A stretch of DNA of 64,000 nt from Panulirus ornatus (lineage: Eukaryota; Arthropoda; Malacostraca; Decapoda; Palinuridae). The position numbers and the translations under genes were made by a program. The notes beneath the pieces were generated by a model. It was not told the DNA's origin. It saw only the letters and a list, made by a program, of their open reading frames with translations, and searched no databases. Below, piece after piece: positions 44,742 through 55,982 of the stretch. Within the stretch, counting starts at the first letter, position 1. Every line of letters begins with the position of its first letter. The stretch covers positions 53,774,982 to 53,838,981 of the forward strand of contig NC_092232.1 of the NCBI RefSeq assembly GCF_036320965.1. The letters run 5' to 3'.

Positions 44742-45699
44742 GGAGCAGCGAGTGTAGATTTTCTGACACTTGTAACTTATAAAGATACAATGTATCGCTT
44801 CATAAATTTTCTTTAGGGAAAGAATATATCTGAATTCTGATGGTGGGGCTTGGCTCGTTGTTCCTAGACTGCCTCGCCGGGCGGAGGTTATGTAGCAGAT
44901 CGCCATGGTCAGGGTTCTGGCCCGACTGATAAATGATTTACACACTTATCAAAAAACTTGGATAATGATATAGATCACTTGAAAAGCAATTCTCTTAGTT
45001 TTAGCTGAAGTGTGAGTCAAGGTGGATGACCAAAGTTCTTTTAAACAGTTGAGGTTTTTATGCAATATACAAATCTATAAAAACTATAATAAAAAGGAAT
45101 TCTCTATATACACATCAAGCTGTAGCGAGATCATTCATATGTGTCTGTACAAAAAAGAAAAAGAATGTTATATCCAGCTGAGAGTGATCGGTCGACTGAA
45201 TTCAGCTGCGCAAAAAGTATTTCAAATATTCTTGATGTAAATCATACAAAAATATTTTCTCTTCGGTATATTTACGATATCTGACTTGGAAAGTGAGCCC
45301 GTCCGGTGTAGCATCGGCAAAATCGTATTCCTGTTTTGCAAAAATGGCAACAACAAAATACAAACTTCACACTGCAATATTTTTTTTCTTCTGTCGTTGC
45401 GCACCAGATGCCGATGTTTCAAAATACTTTTTTTTTTCCAGGTATAACACCTGACACGGGGGGGGGGGGGGCTCTTAATGATGTGGCAATAGGCTCAGAA
45501 CAAACAAAATCAAGAAGTGGGATCACCAGAAGCGTCTGCACCTCCAGTTGGTGTGTCAAACCTAATAGAGTGTGATATAAGGTGATCTCATGCTCTTAGC
45601 GTCAGGTATGACAGATGAGTTCCAGTGTTTATTGTTTTAACTAAGAATTACTCTTGAGGGAGACCCATACGTTATCTCCGACGGTTGGTAATAATTTGT
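44742..45699. other. unassigned sequence
   Basis: G12 run near 45459. No supported gene. Confidence 0.4.
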
Positions 45700-45990
45700 T
45701 AATGGATGGGTTGGTGAATATGCAGGTGGGTGAAAGGCGTGCACGGGATAGAGTGAATTGGAACAATGTGGTATACAGGGGTCGACGTGCTGTCAGTAGA
45801 CTAAACCAGGAAATGTGAAGTAACCGCGGTAAGCCATGGAAAGGTCTGTCGGGCTTGGATGTGGATAGGGAGCTGTGGTTTCGGTGCATTACACATGACA
45901 GCTGGAGACTGAGTGTGAACGAATGATGCCATTTTTCTCTTCTTTTTCTTAGGTTGCTGCAGAAAATGGCGATCATATATGAAGGAAGAA
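45700..45990 (+). pseudogene. LINE-B copy: RT end plus 3' UTR
   Basis: Encodes NMQVGERRARDRVNWNNVVY and then RGRRAVSRLNQEM before TGA. This is the only copy that keeps Arg where others have a premature stop, so it shows the original ORF end. The 3' UTR then has TAAGCCATGGAAAGGTCTGT, GGATGTGGATAGGGAGCTGT and CATGACAGCTGGAGACTGAG, shared with 54350-54490. The tail is diverged (GGTTGCTGCAGAAAATGGCG). Confidence 0.78.
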
Positions 45991-46929
45991 TGCGTATACA
46001 CGGATGCATCTTAAGAATGATTTCTCCTTTTAATAATGCCCTTGTCTCGACGTCTGGGAGATCATGTTTGCTAGGCATACCATCTTTGCAAAACAAAAAT
46101 TTAAGAAACAATCTATTCTTTTTATTTTGCAGATTTTCCGGCATCATTTCTGCTAGGAAAATCCAAACCCTTATATCAATAGGATCGGCCGGGTATTGCT
46201 GTGGATAATTCCGTATGCCCTCCATTGTTGGGGGCCGCAAACAAACCACCTGAAGCAGGTTCGAGCATAAGTCTCGAGTTATAGATGGGGTTCCTATTGT
46301 TCGGAGGCCCCCCCCCCACTACCCCCACCAAACCCCAACCTCCCCCCACCCCAACTTCCTCCTGGGGTAGAGTGAACAATACATTCGCGTTGTTCAGGGG
46401 ATCTGTGTGTGTGTTCCATGGGAGGAAGGCGGGGAAGGGGGAGGTGAGTGGTGGGGCTGGGTCATATTCCTACGTCTGGCACACTACCGCACTGGAGCAG
46501 TTTTGTTTATCTCGTAAACAAGAAAATAATGTAGATAATAAACTCGCAAGACAACAGATGAAGGAAAGATATAAACATCATTATTGCTTCATTTATTTAC
46601 TGATTATCCAGTTATCCACCAATCTTGGGTCGTGGGTTATTTATCCGTATTTTGATTGCGAGATAATTGCAGGAAGTTCATAAAGAAAAATGGATAAACC
46701 AGGACACATTTACTGGCAAGGTTCCTCAATGCTTTTTAGAATGGCGGGGCTAACGCGTAGCTCTCACCACAGATGAATCTTAGACTCACGAAGAACGAGT
46801 CTTGCGAGGTACAGTGTATGTTGTCGAGTGTTGTATGTAATATATGGAGACTGCATGACTCTGTTCCGAATACCAGCAGGCCACGTGTGGGTGAGGCAGA
46901 AAGAAAGAAATGCAATCTGGGGCAAAGGA
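45991..46929. other. unassigned sequence
   Basis: C9 run near 46308 followed by a C-rich stretch. An AG/GTGAGT donor-like site occurs at 46440/46441 without a credible exon. Confidence 0.4.
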
Positions 46930-47110
46930 ATGAATCTTGAAAGCCAGTGAAGTGCTGGCTCACATTGGAGACCCAGGGGAGACCAAGGACGAGATGGAAG
47001 GAAAGAGAGTAGGACGGCCTCGAGCTATCGGATGCCTGAAACGTGCAGGAGGGTGCGAGGCATGCACGGGACAGACTGAAAATAAGCGACGCGTACGGTA
47101 CACAGGGGGC

Positions 47111-47115
<5 letters not shown>
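46930..47115 (+). pseudogene. LINE-B RT C-terminal fragment, diverged
   Basis: GGGAGACCAAGGACGAGATG, GAAACGTGCAGGAGGGTGCG and GTACGGTACACAGGGGGCGA align with the RT-end region of 23724-24378 with many changes. The fragment is cut off by the (GA)n tract at 47113, exactly where the VYRG codons end. Confidence 0.6.

Positions 47116-47176
<61 letters not shown>
47113..47176. repeat. (GA)n microsatellite
   Basis: Pure GA of about 63 bp adjoining a LINE-B fragment. Confidence 0.97.
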
Positions 47177-47181
<5 letters not shown>

Positions 47182-47293
47182 GTTTGTTTGTATGTGCCAA
47201 TGTGTGTATGTGTTTGTGTGTCTGTGTGTTTGGTAGTGCTTTTTACTTGGCCGCGTGTGTAAATGTCCTCACATTTCGTTTTCTCTCTAATGC

Positions 47294-47523
47294 GTAATCA
47301 TTATCTGTGTAATCATTCTCTATGTAATCATTCTCTGTGTAATCATTCTCTGTGTAATCATTCTCTCTGTAATCATTCTCTATGTAATCATTCTGTGTAA
47401 TCATTCTTTGTGTACTCATTCTCTGTGTAACCATTCTCAATGTAGTCATTCTCTGTGTAATCATTATGTAATCATTCTGTGTAATCATTCTCTGTGTAAT
47501 CATTCTCAATGTAATCATTCTCT
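47294..47523 (+). repeat. 15-bp minisatellite
   Basis: About 16 units of GTAATCATTCTCTGT. Sub-variants TCTAT, TCTCT, TCAAT and shortened TCTGT units (10-11 bp) alternate along the array. Confidence 0.93.
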
Positions 47524-47790
47524 CAAGTCATTGAAAATTAGTGAGGCGACCAACGGACCCCGAGCTCCTGCCACCACAGCCATTAACAAGCTTCCCTCCC
47601 TCCCATCTGCCACAAACATGGGCGCCACCACCACCACAGCGTCACCGGGTACGAGAATATACGAGGGGACGAATTTCACTGCACTTGACCGCAGACCATT
47701 GGGTATCATAAGTCTGAGTGTGCCTGTGGTGGTGTATTGTGTGGGTGGATGTGTGCCTGTGTAGGTAAGATGTGTGGATGCGTTTGTGGA

Positions 47791-47828
<38 letters not shown>

Positions 47829-48686
47829 CTCTTAACAGCCCATCATATATAACCATTAAGATGACCCAAGCATAAGCAAACACCTTCATTTCCTCTTCAG
47901 ACTTTTGTATATCTTCATTTTCAAACGCGTCATTAAATCGTAATGAGGTGGATGAACGGGCGAGAATTTCCCAGGCCAGCGAGCACAAAGGTTGGCCATC
48001 ACCCGCCCCACCTGTAATTCTACCACAGTATTACCAAGTTCATACATTATTCATGACCGGGAAATTTTCCTCACCTTGATGTTGGGTCCTGTGGTGTGCT
48101 GGCCACTGATAACACTGGCGTTTCCTTTGTTTTTTTTTATGAATATTTATTTGAAATTATCTGTTTTCATATTATGATGAAGGAGCTGTACACACGTAGG
48201 ACCTTGTTTTTCATATTTTTTCTGCTGTCATAAAACTTTTTAAACTTCTGTATCCCGTCTGCGGTCGAAGTCCCCCTTTCAGCTTATGTTAACAACAACT
48301 TCATTACTATAAGGTTACTTTAAATCGTCTTGCTGTGTTCCTTAGATTGCATTCGTTTCGTCTGTCAACTGTTTGCCTGCGACACTTTCATGTATGTTTT
48401 GGAACCCCGGAAGGTTGTTGATCAGATCACCACTTACTCTTCTCTTTCTCTTGGTGGGCAGCTGAAGAGCCTCTAACGTCTAAATGCTGAATGGTCTGGA
48501 GTCAGTTTTGGCTTGAGGGCGAAAGCCGTGGACTTCATCAGACAGAAGCCTCTTTCAAGTGGCGCCTTATCCTCGTCCTTTGTGAGGAAATCGGGGGCAG
48601 GTCACCTCACTAGCCCCTCCCTTTTTTTTTTTCACAGAGAGGTTCGCTGGCTTCCTCAAGGCAAGGTTCTGTCAAGAGTCCCTTGA
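47524..48686. other. unassigned sequence with one short microsatellite
   Basis: (GT)16 at 47794-47826. A strong acceptor-like site (T12 then CACAG) ends at 48637, but the reading frame of the BH3-like ORF downstream is closed by TGA at 48684. Confidence 0.4.
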
Positions 48687-48923
48687 ACTGTTGGACGGGA
48701 TATAGGAGTGTCTGACGCTACACAAGAAATTGTAGCGTATCATTTGGTTGGAAAAGAGCTCGCGCGCATAGCTGACACATTTGAGCAATCTAGCGAACTG
48801 AGTAGAAGAATGCAGAGACGCACTGGGAACATCTTTACACGAAAATGGCAAACCAAACGGGCGCAGAACGAACCCACAGCTGTGGAGAAAGGAATTAAGA
48901 CTTGGCTCACTGGACGTGTATAG
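48687..48923 (+). CDS. ORF of unknown function with a BH3-like motif
   Basis: A 78-codon frame between TGA (48684) and TAG (48921), with no ATG before Met-44. It contains VGKELARIADTF (48747-48782), which satisfies the BH3 pattern: hydrophobic, x3, Leu, x2, hydrophobic, small, Asp, x, hydrophobic. It has the same spacing as in BH3-only apoptosis proteins such as Bim. The flanks are helix-compatible (EIVAYHL before, EQSSELSRRMQRR after). If real, it would need an upstream exon spliced in between 48687 and about 48730, and I see no good acceptor there. Such a short pattern is expected by chance several times in six frames of 64 kb. Treat as a lead, not a gene. Confidence 0.15.
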   Translation, partial: TVGRDIGVSDATQEIVAYHLVGKELARIADTFEQSSELSRRMQRRTGNIFTRKWQTKRAQNEPTAVEKGIKTWLTGRV

Positions 48924-49675
48924 ACGGAAGAGTAATGCACATCCTGAAAAAGAAAAGCATCAGAATATGGGATCAGACCTTTTGATAAATGCTTTACGGC
49001 AAGTTTGTATATTACCTCCAGTTAGCCAACACCTCGGGCGGGTGCGTGATCCTTTTCCTTCATCTGCAGAAGCATCACTCAAGGAGTTTTCCTCTGAAGA
49101 CAAGTGAGAGATTTATAGACCTCAGGAGCGACCTCGGAGTGAAGCTTAATTTCATCGGGCTGTCTCAGGACGTGTTATGGTTTCAGCTTGGGAAAGGAAT
49201 ATCGAGCCGTCTCACACCGCGCCTCTGGTGTGTTGCTTCCGTCTTCGGTACTCTTTCGTAAAGGTAAACTTATAAACATTTACTACTTTAACAGTGAAGG
49301 ACAGAGGTCATGTCTGAAGACTTTGGATCAAGAACTTCGTGTGGCTCTGCCCTGGACACAGAGGAATGAATACAAAAGAGATGCAGTTGCAAACAATAAC
49401 AGGCCAATGGAGCCACCTTTAGGGTCGTTGGTGATATTGGAGGACGTAAGAAAACTTAGAGGTTTGTATGGTAAGGCTAGAAAAGCAACAGATGACCTGG
49501 AATCCTTATTTGTAACTAAGAAGTTATAGATAATGTCATTCGTGGACTTGTAGCGAGGTATTTACCGATAACTGCTCACAAACGTATTTGAGATGCTGTT
49601 TTCAACTACTGTTATTGGTGGATCGCTCCATGTGTTAACAATCTTGTTGACTAAAAGATTACTCCCCTCATTTGC

Positions 49676-49678
<3 letters not shown>
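48924..49678. other. unassigned, non-repetitive sequence
   Basis: Free of tandem repeats. A consensus donor AAG/GTAAAC sits at 49263/49264, and a 114-codon plus frame (non-ATG start 49188) crosses it. Both are unrecognised. Confidence 0.35.

Positions 49679-49734
<56 letters not shown>
49679..49734. repeat. (TG)n microsatellite
   Basis: Pure TG of about 56 bp. Confidence 0.97.
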
Positions 49735-49735
<1 letters not shown>

Positions 49736-49961
49736 ATCCATTACTTAAGAGTGTAAACAGGATGAATCCATACTTAGACAGCTGCTTGAATTGAGACTCA
49801 AAACCTTCGATAAGTTTGAATTCTTGGATCAAGTCACTTGTTGACTTTCTCGTTCACCAGCTAGATGAGATTAAAGTCATGTTGTTTCAAAGCTTTAATA
49901 AGATTTATTCATAAGTCTGGGAATCATCTTGGAAGCTTACACTTGTTCTCTCTACATCTTG

Positions 49962-50418
49962 TCATTTTATCAAGTAAGACGACCACAACACATTACGTTA
50001 CAACCTTTTTATCAAGCAAGACGACCACAACACATTACGTTACAACCTTTTTATCAAGCAAGACGACCATAGCACATTACATTACAACCTTTTTATCAAG
50101 CAAGACGACCACAACACATTACGTTACAACCTTTTTATCAAGCAAGACGACCACAACACATTACATTACAACCTTTTTATCAAGCAAGACGACCACAACA
50201 CATTATATTACAACCTTTTTATCAAGCAAGACGACCACAACACATTACATTACAACCTTTTTATCAAGCAAGACCACCACAACACATTACATTACAACCT
50301 TTTTATCAAGCAAGACGACCACAACACATTACATTACAACCTTTTTATCAAGCAAGACGACCACAACACATTACATTACAACCTTTTTATCAAGCAAGAC
50401 GACCACAACACATTACGA
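49962..50418 (+). repeat. 42-bp minisatellite, eleven units, open frame
   Basis: Eleven units of 42 bp (TTTTTATCAAGCAAGACGAC, CACAACACATTAC then G/ATTACAACC). Only one plus frame stays open and it gives an LSSKTTTTHY plus V/I plus TTF repeat. It opens near 49865 and closes at 50452. The only recurrent change is G/A (Val/Ile), plus one Thr-Thr to Ile-Ala unit. Array ORFs like this are usually by-products of a unit length divisible by 3. A donor-like AAG/GTGAGG follows at 50426/50427. I treat it as a minisatellite. Confidence 0.93.
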
Positions 50419-50774
50419 CATTCAAGGTGAGGACGCACTGGTAAATTTTTAGGACTGACGACAAGTTTCTTAAACTTTTGATTCGAATGCCGGGGTTATG
50501 AAGCTAGTAGTTTTATTCACCTTTTTCCACATCAAGCGCCTCTCCTCCTCAAGACAGACACAAGTTTCTCTCTTGTCAAATGAAAGTTCGGAGCTTCAGT
50601 TTTTCACTCCACTGCTTCTGGGACCAATTTTGAATGAATCATTTGATTGTCGTATGATTTTTAATGGCGTATTTACGATTTTATTTTTTTTTGAAAGAAT
50701 AAGTTTAGATTCTCATTTAAATACATATTGTAATCATGTAAATATGTACCTTTTCTTTTACTCCTGTGTATGTA

Positions 50775-50776
<2 letters not shown>

Positions 50777-50832
<56 letters not shown>

Positions 50833-50889
50833 CACACACACACACACACATACATACATACATAAACACACACACATACATACATACAT

Positions 50890-50965
<76 letters not shown>
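50777..50965. repeat. (CA)n(CATA)n composite microsatellite
   Basis: Nearly 190 bp: CA, a CATA block (about 50849-50908), then CA again. The (TG)n tract at 51002-51054 is its complement. Confidence 0.97.
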
Positions 50966-50969
<4 letters not shown>

Positions 50970-50999
50970 ATGCAGACACAGGATCCAAGCGCACGCGCG

Positions 51000-51001
<2 letters not shown>

Positions 51002-51054
<53 letters not shown>
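51002..51054. repeat. (TG)n microsatellite
   Basis: Pure TG of about 53 bp, 36 bp after the CA tract and able to pair with it. Confidence 0.97.
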
Positions 51055-51055
<1 letters not shown>

Positions 51056-51511
51056 GTTATATGCATTTTTATAATTTTCCGTTTGAGTTTCTTAGTAATT
51101 TTTCAACAGACAAATTAGAAGGATATATTTTCTCGGCTTAAACTCATTTTTCATTGAAATAATTAATAGCTTCACTTTTAATTTGCATTTTTATCTTACT
51201 TGTACATATCATGTACGTCTGAGAACACCCCCCCCCCAAAAAAAAAGAAAAAGAATAAATGAATAATCTTCATTTTTCATGAACGTAAATCAAAGTTCAT
51301 GGCATCAGATTATCATGATATGTGGCACAACTCATGCAATACTGCCCTCAGCTGAGTGGCATGTGATCCTCCCGCAAGGTTATAGAACATGGAGAGCAGG
51401 GAGCCGGCCAAGCATTCCACGTCGGTCCCCCTAAGCACCAGTATATAGGGAGTTTTATCATCATCCTGTGAGACGAGCATGAACGTCTGCTTATTATTTC
51501 ATCCCTTTGGG
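51055..51511. other. unassigned sequence
   Basis: AT-rich with a C9A11 tract near 51228. No gene recognised. Confidence 0.4.
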
Positions 51512-51747
51512 CACGACGGTACGTAACTGTAAACACGACGGTACGACCTCAGAGCCCGACCTTACGATCATAGAACACGACAGTACGGCCCCTGAGAACC
51601 ACAGTATGACGTATGAGGACGAAGGTTCGAAACTGGAAGACGACGGTACGACTTTTGCGCCTGACGGTACGACTCTTCAGTACGACGGTACGAAGCCATA
51701 ACACGACGGTACGACTCTTGACGGTGCGAGCCATCAGCTCGACGGCA
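51512..51747 (+). repeat. degenerate 21-bp minisatellite
   Basis: About eleven boxes of ACGACGGTACGA recur about every 21 bp with diverged spacers (CTCTT, CATAAC, CTCAGAGCC). The right half (51640-51720) is the most regular. Confidence 0.82.
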
Positions 51748-52873
51748 GAACCACTTGATAAAACGACTCCGAGTTTGACTAGGTCTTTAGGGGTTCAGGT
51801 CAAGGGTCAGGTCCCTGGAACCGTCGTGCTAAAGCTAACATATAAATATCTCAGTAACGACACAAGTAACTACTTAAGTGAGCATAATAGTAATCCAATT
51901 AAAGATCTGCAATAGTGTTAAAAGGAATTAAAGTCACTTCTTCAAAAGCATCCACTCCCATTTCCGCATATGGGAGACGGCAGTCGCAGAATTCATGGTC
52001 AGCTTTGGTAAATCGGCAAGGTGAGGAAGGAGCCAGTAATTGTCTCCCAATATCAACGTGAACAAGGGAGACGAGGGATCGAATGAGGTCACAAAATATC
52101 TTGATGTGTCTTTCCGTGAATTTATCATTCTGTCGGCGGAGACTCCAGGCTCCAGATCGCCCGGAGTTTTAAACCCAAAACTCATAAAAATTCATAATGA
52201 CATGATTCGACCGCGTTCATGTAATTCCCCCGGGAACTCCTGTAGAATGTATTGATTCCATGATGTTATCATATTGACAGTAAAGATGATTTTACAGGTA
52301 ATACCGAAGGAATATGATGCCTTGGTTACAAGGCGAACATTCTCGTACAGATCTCGCAATGACCAATGCCGTGGCTGAACTGCCATTCATGTTGGAATGT
52401 ACGAGGCTATTATTAATTTGATCTGATATCTATGCTTTTCCACCACCCGGCCTCCTCTCTTGTTTCAGTGAAAGAAGTGAAGGTTGATCAGGGAATTCAG
52501 TTGCAAGGGTAGGATTCCTTATTCCATAAAGTTCGAGATTAAATTTATAAGACTTGTAATAACCAGCGGATTAAAGGAAAAGAGATATGAGAAATTCAGA
52601 GATATGAGGTCCTCAAAGCATTTTTTGACATGCTTAGGTTCAGGGGAGTTTAGAACAAGAAACGGGATCATCTGAAGCATTCAACGTGTAGACAATAGCT
52701 GGAAGGGAATTAGATTGCGTCGATTGGATGCGCTGTATGAATGAGACTAAGGATCAGAAAAGAACATATAGTAGGGTATATGTTATCCTTTCCCATGTAT
52801 GGGAACTGAATTTTATACGAGGTGAGGAACTATCAATAAGAAGTTGGTGTATTTGGGTACCTGGTTCAGGCTA

Positions 52874-52875
<2 letters not shown>
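51748..52875. other. unassigned, non-repetitive sequence
   Basis: No gene recognised. The 63-codon plus frame at 52484-52675 has no family features. Confidence 0.4.

Positions 52876-52928
<53 letters not shown>
52876..52928. repeat. (TA)n microsatellite
   Basis: Pure TA of about 52 bp. No recognised element adjoins it. Confidence 0.96.
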
Positions 52929-52931
<3 letters not shown>

Positions 52932-53477
52932 TTTGTGGGTTTGATTTACCAGGTTAGCTGCCGGCAAGGACAAACGCTTTCCCTATATTCGTAGAGTCAA
53001 GTGGGGCAAGTATTCAGATAAAGTTCGGACGAAAAGCTGCGTCGACTCATTATTCTAAATTTGTTACTTCTAAATTCCAGAATAAATGAGTAGATTTGCG
53101 ACGCTAGAGTTAGAAGTTCCATCCTTCCTCGATCTTGAGGTGCCTTCACTATAATTTGAGGCTGCTAAATCGCCTATTTCTGAGTGAGTGTAGCGATATA
53201 TGAGGCCATTTTTTTTTTCCCTCTGTGGCTTCGAAACGGCCTTCAGTTCCAGCCAGCGATGATTTGATATATTGCTCTCCTGAAGAACTGACGTCACCCG
53301 GAATCTGGTGTCTGAAGTTGCTGTAATAACCGAACCTTGATACGTGACTGTATTTGGCCTCTGCGACCAGGCTGTGATATACAGCTACTCCCCGACTTAC
53401 GATGGTTCGACTTACGATTGTTTGACTTTGCAATGGTGCGATATTCAACCCTTTATTGTAGAATAGCCTTTGTGTTG

Positions 53478-53706
<229 letters not shown>

Positions 53707-53924
53707 GTGAGTGAGCGGCACATCAGCGCAACATGGGGACTAAGGCAGGGTATCACGCCCTAGTGTGTTCTCCCTCCGTGAGGGGAAGAATGTAGTGCAT
53801 TGTTGACAAGGTCAACACCCCCGGGTCATCCGTCAATAGCCGTGCCACACTGACAACTGTGAGGGTAATGAAGACTCAAACATCGCCTGCTGTATCAGTG
53901 CTATGAAAGAAATTGGAAAGCTGG

Positions 53925-53932
<8 letters not shown>

Positions 53933-53990
<58 letters not shown>
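53933..53990. repeat. (AT)n microsatellite at LINE 3' end
   Basis: AT of about 55 bp adjoining the tail of a reversed LINE-B. Confidence 0.96.
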
Positions 53991-54149
53991 TTTGCTTTGT
54001 CGCTGTCTCCCGCGTTAGCGAGGTAGCGCGAGGAAACACGAAAGAATGGCCCAACCCACCCACATACACATGTATATACATACACGTCCACACACAACAC
54101 ATATACATACCTATACATCTCAACATATACATATATGTATACACACTCA

Positions 54150-54233
<84 letters not shown>

Positions 54234-54497
54234 ATTCATACTGTCTGCCCTTGTTCATTCCTGTCGCCACCTCGCCACACATGAAATGACAACCTCCTCC
54301 CCCCGCATGTGCGCGAGGTAGCGCTAGGAAAAGACAACAAAGGCCACATTCGTTCACACTCAGTCTCTAGCTGTCATGTATAATGCATCGAAACCACAGC
54401 TCCCTTTCCACATCCAGGCCCCACAAAACTTTCCATGGTTTACCCCAGACGCTTCACATGCTCTGGTTCAATCCATTGACAGCACGTTGAAAATTAG
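53991..54497 (-). mobile_element. LINE-B 3' UTR, longest copy
   Basis: The most complete 3' UTR. On the minus strand it starts at the extreme RT end, continues with CATGGAAAGTTTTGTGGGGC, GGATGTGGAAAGGGAGCTGT and CATGACAGCTAGAGACTGAG, then a first core (AGCGCTACCTCGCGCACATG, 54305-54326). It then has a GGCGAGGTGGCGACAGG block, an internal (AT)n (54152-54229), GGGTTGGGCCATTCTTTCGT, and the terminal core GCGCTACCTCGCTAACGCGG (54005-54033). The core is thus present twice. Confidence 0.82.
54152..54229. repeat. (AT)n microsatellite inside LINE-B
   Basis: Pure AT of about 77 bp within the LINE-B 3' UTR, at a place where the 14443-14704 copy has only ACATATACAT-type sequence. Confidence 0.96.
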
Positions 54498-54506
54498 GTG
54501 TGGGAC

Positions 54507-54508
<2 letters not shown>

Positions 54509-54566
<58 letters not shown>

Positions 54567-54578
54567 TGTGTGTGTGTG
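54509..54578. repeat. compound (GA)n(GT)n microsatellite
   Basis: About 55 bp of GA followed by about 15 bp of GT, just beyond the LINE-B fragment. Confidence 0.96.
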
Positions 54579-54837
54579 TTTGGTTGGGTGGACAGTTGAC
54601 TAACGCAGCAAGCAGAACAGTCGCTGTTGTTGGTAATATTCAACACTCAGTGTACAGCAAACTAGCGGAATTTAACTCTTTTCAGACCAAAGTATTTCCT
54701 CATCAGTATTCACAGTTTAGGCGCAACCAAAAACTACTTGCAGCAAAATCTGTTTAAAGTTTATTCGACATATTTTACCATCAAAACTGCGTTTTACATT
54801 TTGTTATTTTAGTGATACTCAGAAATTCTCAAAAAAG

Positions 54838-54838
<1 letters not shown>

Positions 54839-54915
<77 letters not shown>
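54839..54915. repeat. (AT)n microsatellite at LINE 3' end
   Basis: Pure AT of about 76 bp adjoining a LINE-B tail. Confidence 0.97.
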
Positions 54916-54917
<2 letters not shown>

Positions 54918-55690
54918 TTTAACTCTTTCTCTATTTTCCGAGTTAATGAGGTAGTGCCAAGAACATGCGAAGAACAGACTCGCTCACATCCGTTCTCTCG
55001 ATGTCATGTATTATGCGCCGAAACCACAGCTCCCTATCCATAACCAGGTCCCACAAATCTTTCCGCGGTTTCAGTTGACTGCTTCATATGCTTTGCTTCA
55101 GCCTATAGACAGCGCGTCGTCCACTGTTTACCACAATGCTCCAAAGCACTCTGTCCCACGCATGCCTCACACCCTCCTGTGTGTTCAGGCACCGAGCACT
55201 CTAAAAGCATTTTCACTCCATTCTTCCATCTTTAATTCCGTCATTCCCTTCTCCTTTTCTCCTCCACATCTGAAATGCATACCCTTTTTGTCATCTTATC
55301 CTTACTCATTCTTTCCATGTGTTCAAACCATTTTAGCACACCCTCCACCCTCTTCCAGCCCTTACAACCCTAAACTCCTTATTGCCACACCCTTCTCTCA
55401 CATTATCATTTCCTCCTCGATTAACCCTCCTCTCACCACGTATAATTATCCTCAAACATTTCCAACTCACTCGCCATTTTCCATCAAGCATCCATACAAC
55501 ACCGTTGGGACTACTATACCATCAGACATGCGCCTCTTTGCCCTTACCTGTCTTTCAACACATCCGTCAATGCACACAATGGACCTTCGCTCCCTCACCC
55601 ACCCTGTGACTCCCTTCTGCTCAAATGGTTCCATTTACTCATACGTCCACTCTCAGGCATCTGGAATACTTCACATCTAAGTTCTTCCCA
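54916..55690 (-). pseudogene. LINE-B copy: long decayed RT C-terminal region plus 3' UTR
   Basis: Reaches further 5' than most copies. The minus strand contains, out of frame with each other, relics of the REMCG, VLKWFGHMERM and GRPNWRWKDG boxes (about 55190-55480) and the QEGERRAR box near 55160-55190. The 3' UTR follows to the tail GGCACTACCTCATTAACTCG and (AT)n. Many frameshifts; the tail core has 4-5 substitutions. An old copy. Confidence 0.7.
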
Positions 55691-55771
55691 TTCAGACTCA
55701 TCCACCTAAGCTATCTCTCTTTGTGTTACTAAGTCCAACAACTTGACTTTTATTCCAATTTGTCGCTCACT

Positions 55772-55772
<1 letters not shown>

Positions 55773-55821
<49 letters not shown>
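55773..55821. repeat. (CA)n microsatellite
   Basis: Pure CA of about 48 bp. Confidence 0.96.
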
Positions 55822-55854
55822 CACCATTAGACTACACTGACCTGGCCAAGGATG

Positions 55855-55980
55855 TTGAAGGGGCCGGGAATCCTCCCCTTCTGTATTATCACTTTCTTAA
55901 TAGGAGCCAAGAAAGGATTTTTCTCCTCCAAGGCTCAGTCGCTCATACCTGACGCCGCCTCGTCGATTCGGGAAAACAAG
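55855..55980 (+). repeat. repeat A, copy A9 (diverged), bordering the satellite
   Basis: GGGAATCCTCCCCTTCTGTA corresponds to GGAAATCCTCCCCTCTCG. CTTAATAGGAGCCAAGAAAG corresponds to the AATTTTCCAAAAGAAGG region. CTCCTCCAAGGCTCAGTCGC corresponds to CCCTCAAAGGCCCAGTCCTC. CGCCGCCTCGTCGATTCGGG corresponds to the tail core CGCTACCTCGCTAACGCGGG. Order and spacing are kept with roughly 25% difference by eye. The next bases, ACAAGAAATG, lead straight into the 21-bp satellite. Confidence 0.6.
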
Positions 55981-55982
55981 AA

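Noticed and set aside
47294..47523. CRISPR-like array of 15-bp repeats
   Set aside because: Units are directly tandem without unique spacers, in a eukaryotic context: a minisatellite.
55006..55680. 224-codon plus-strand ORF
   Set aside because: It is the antisense of a decayed LINE-B RT end and 3' UTR. The real homology is on the minus strand.
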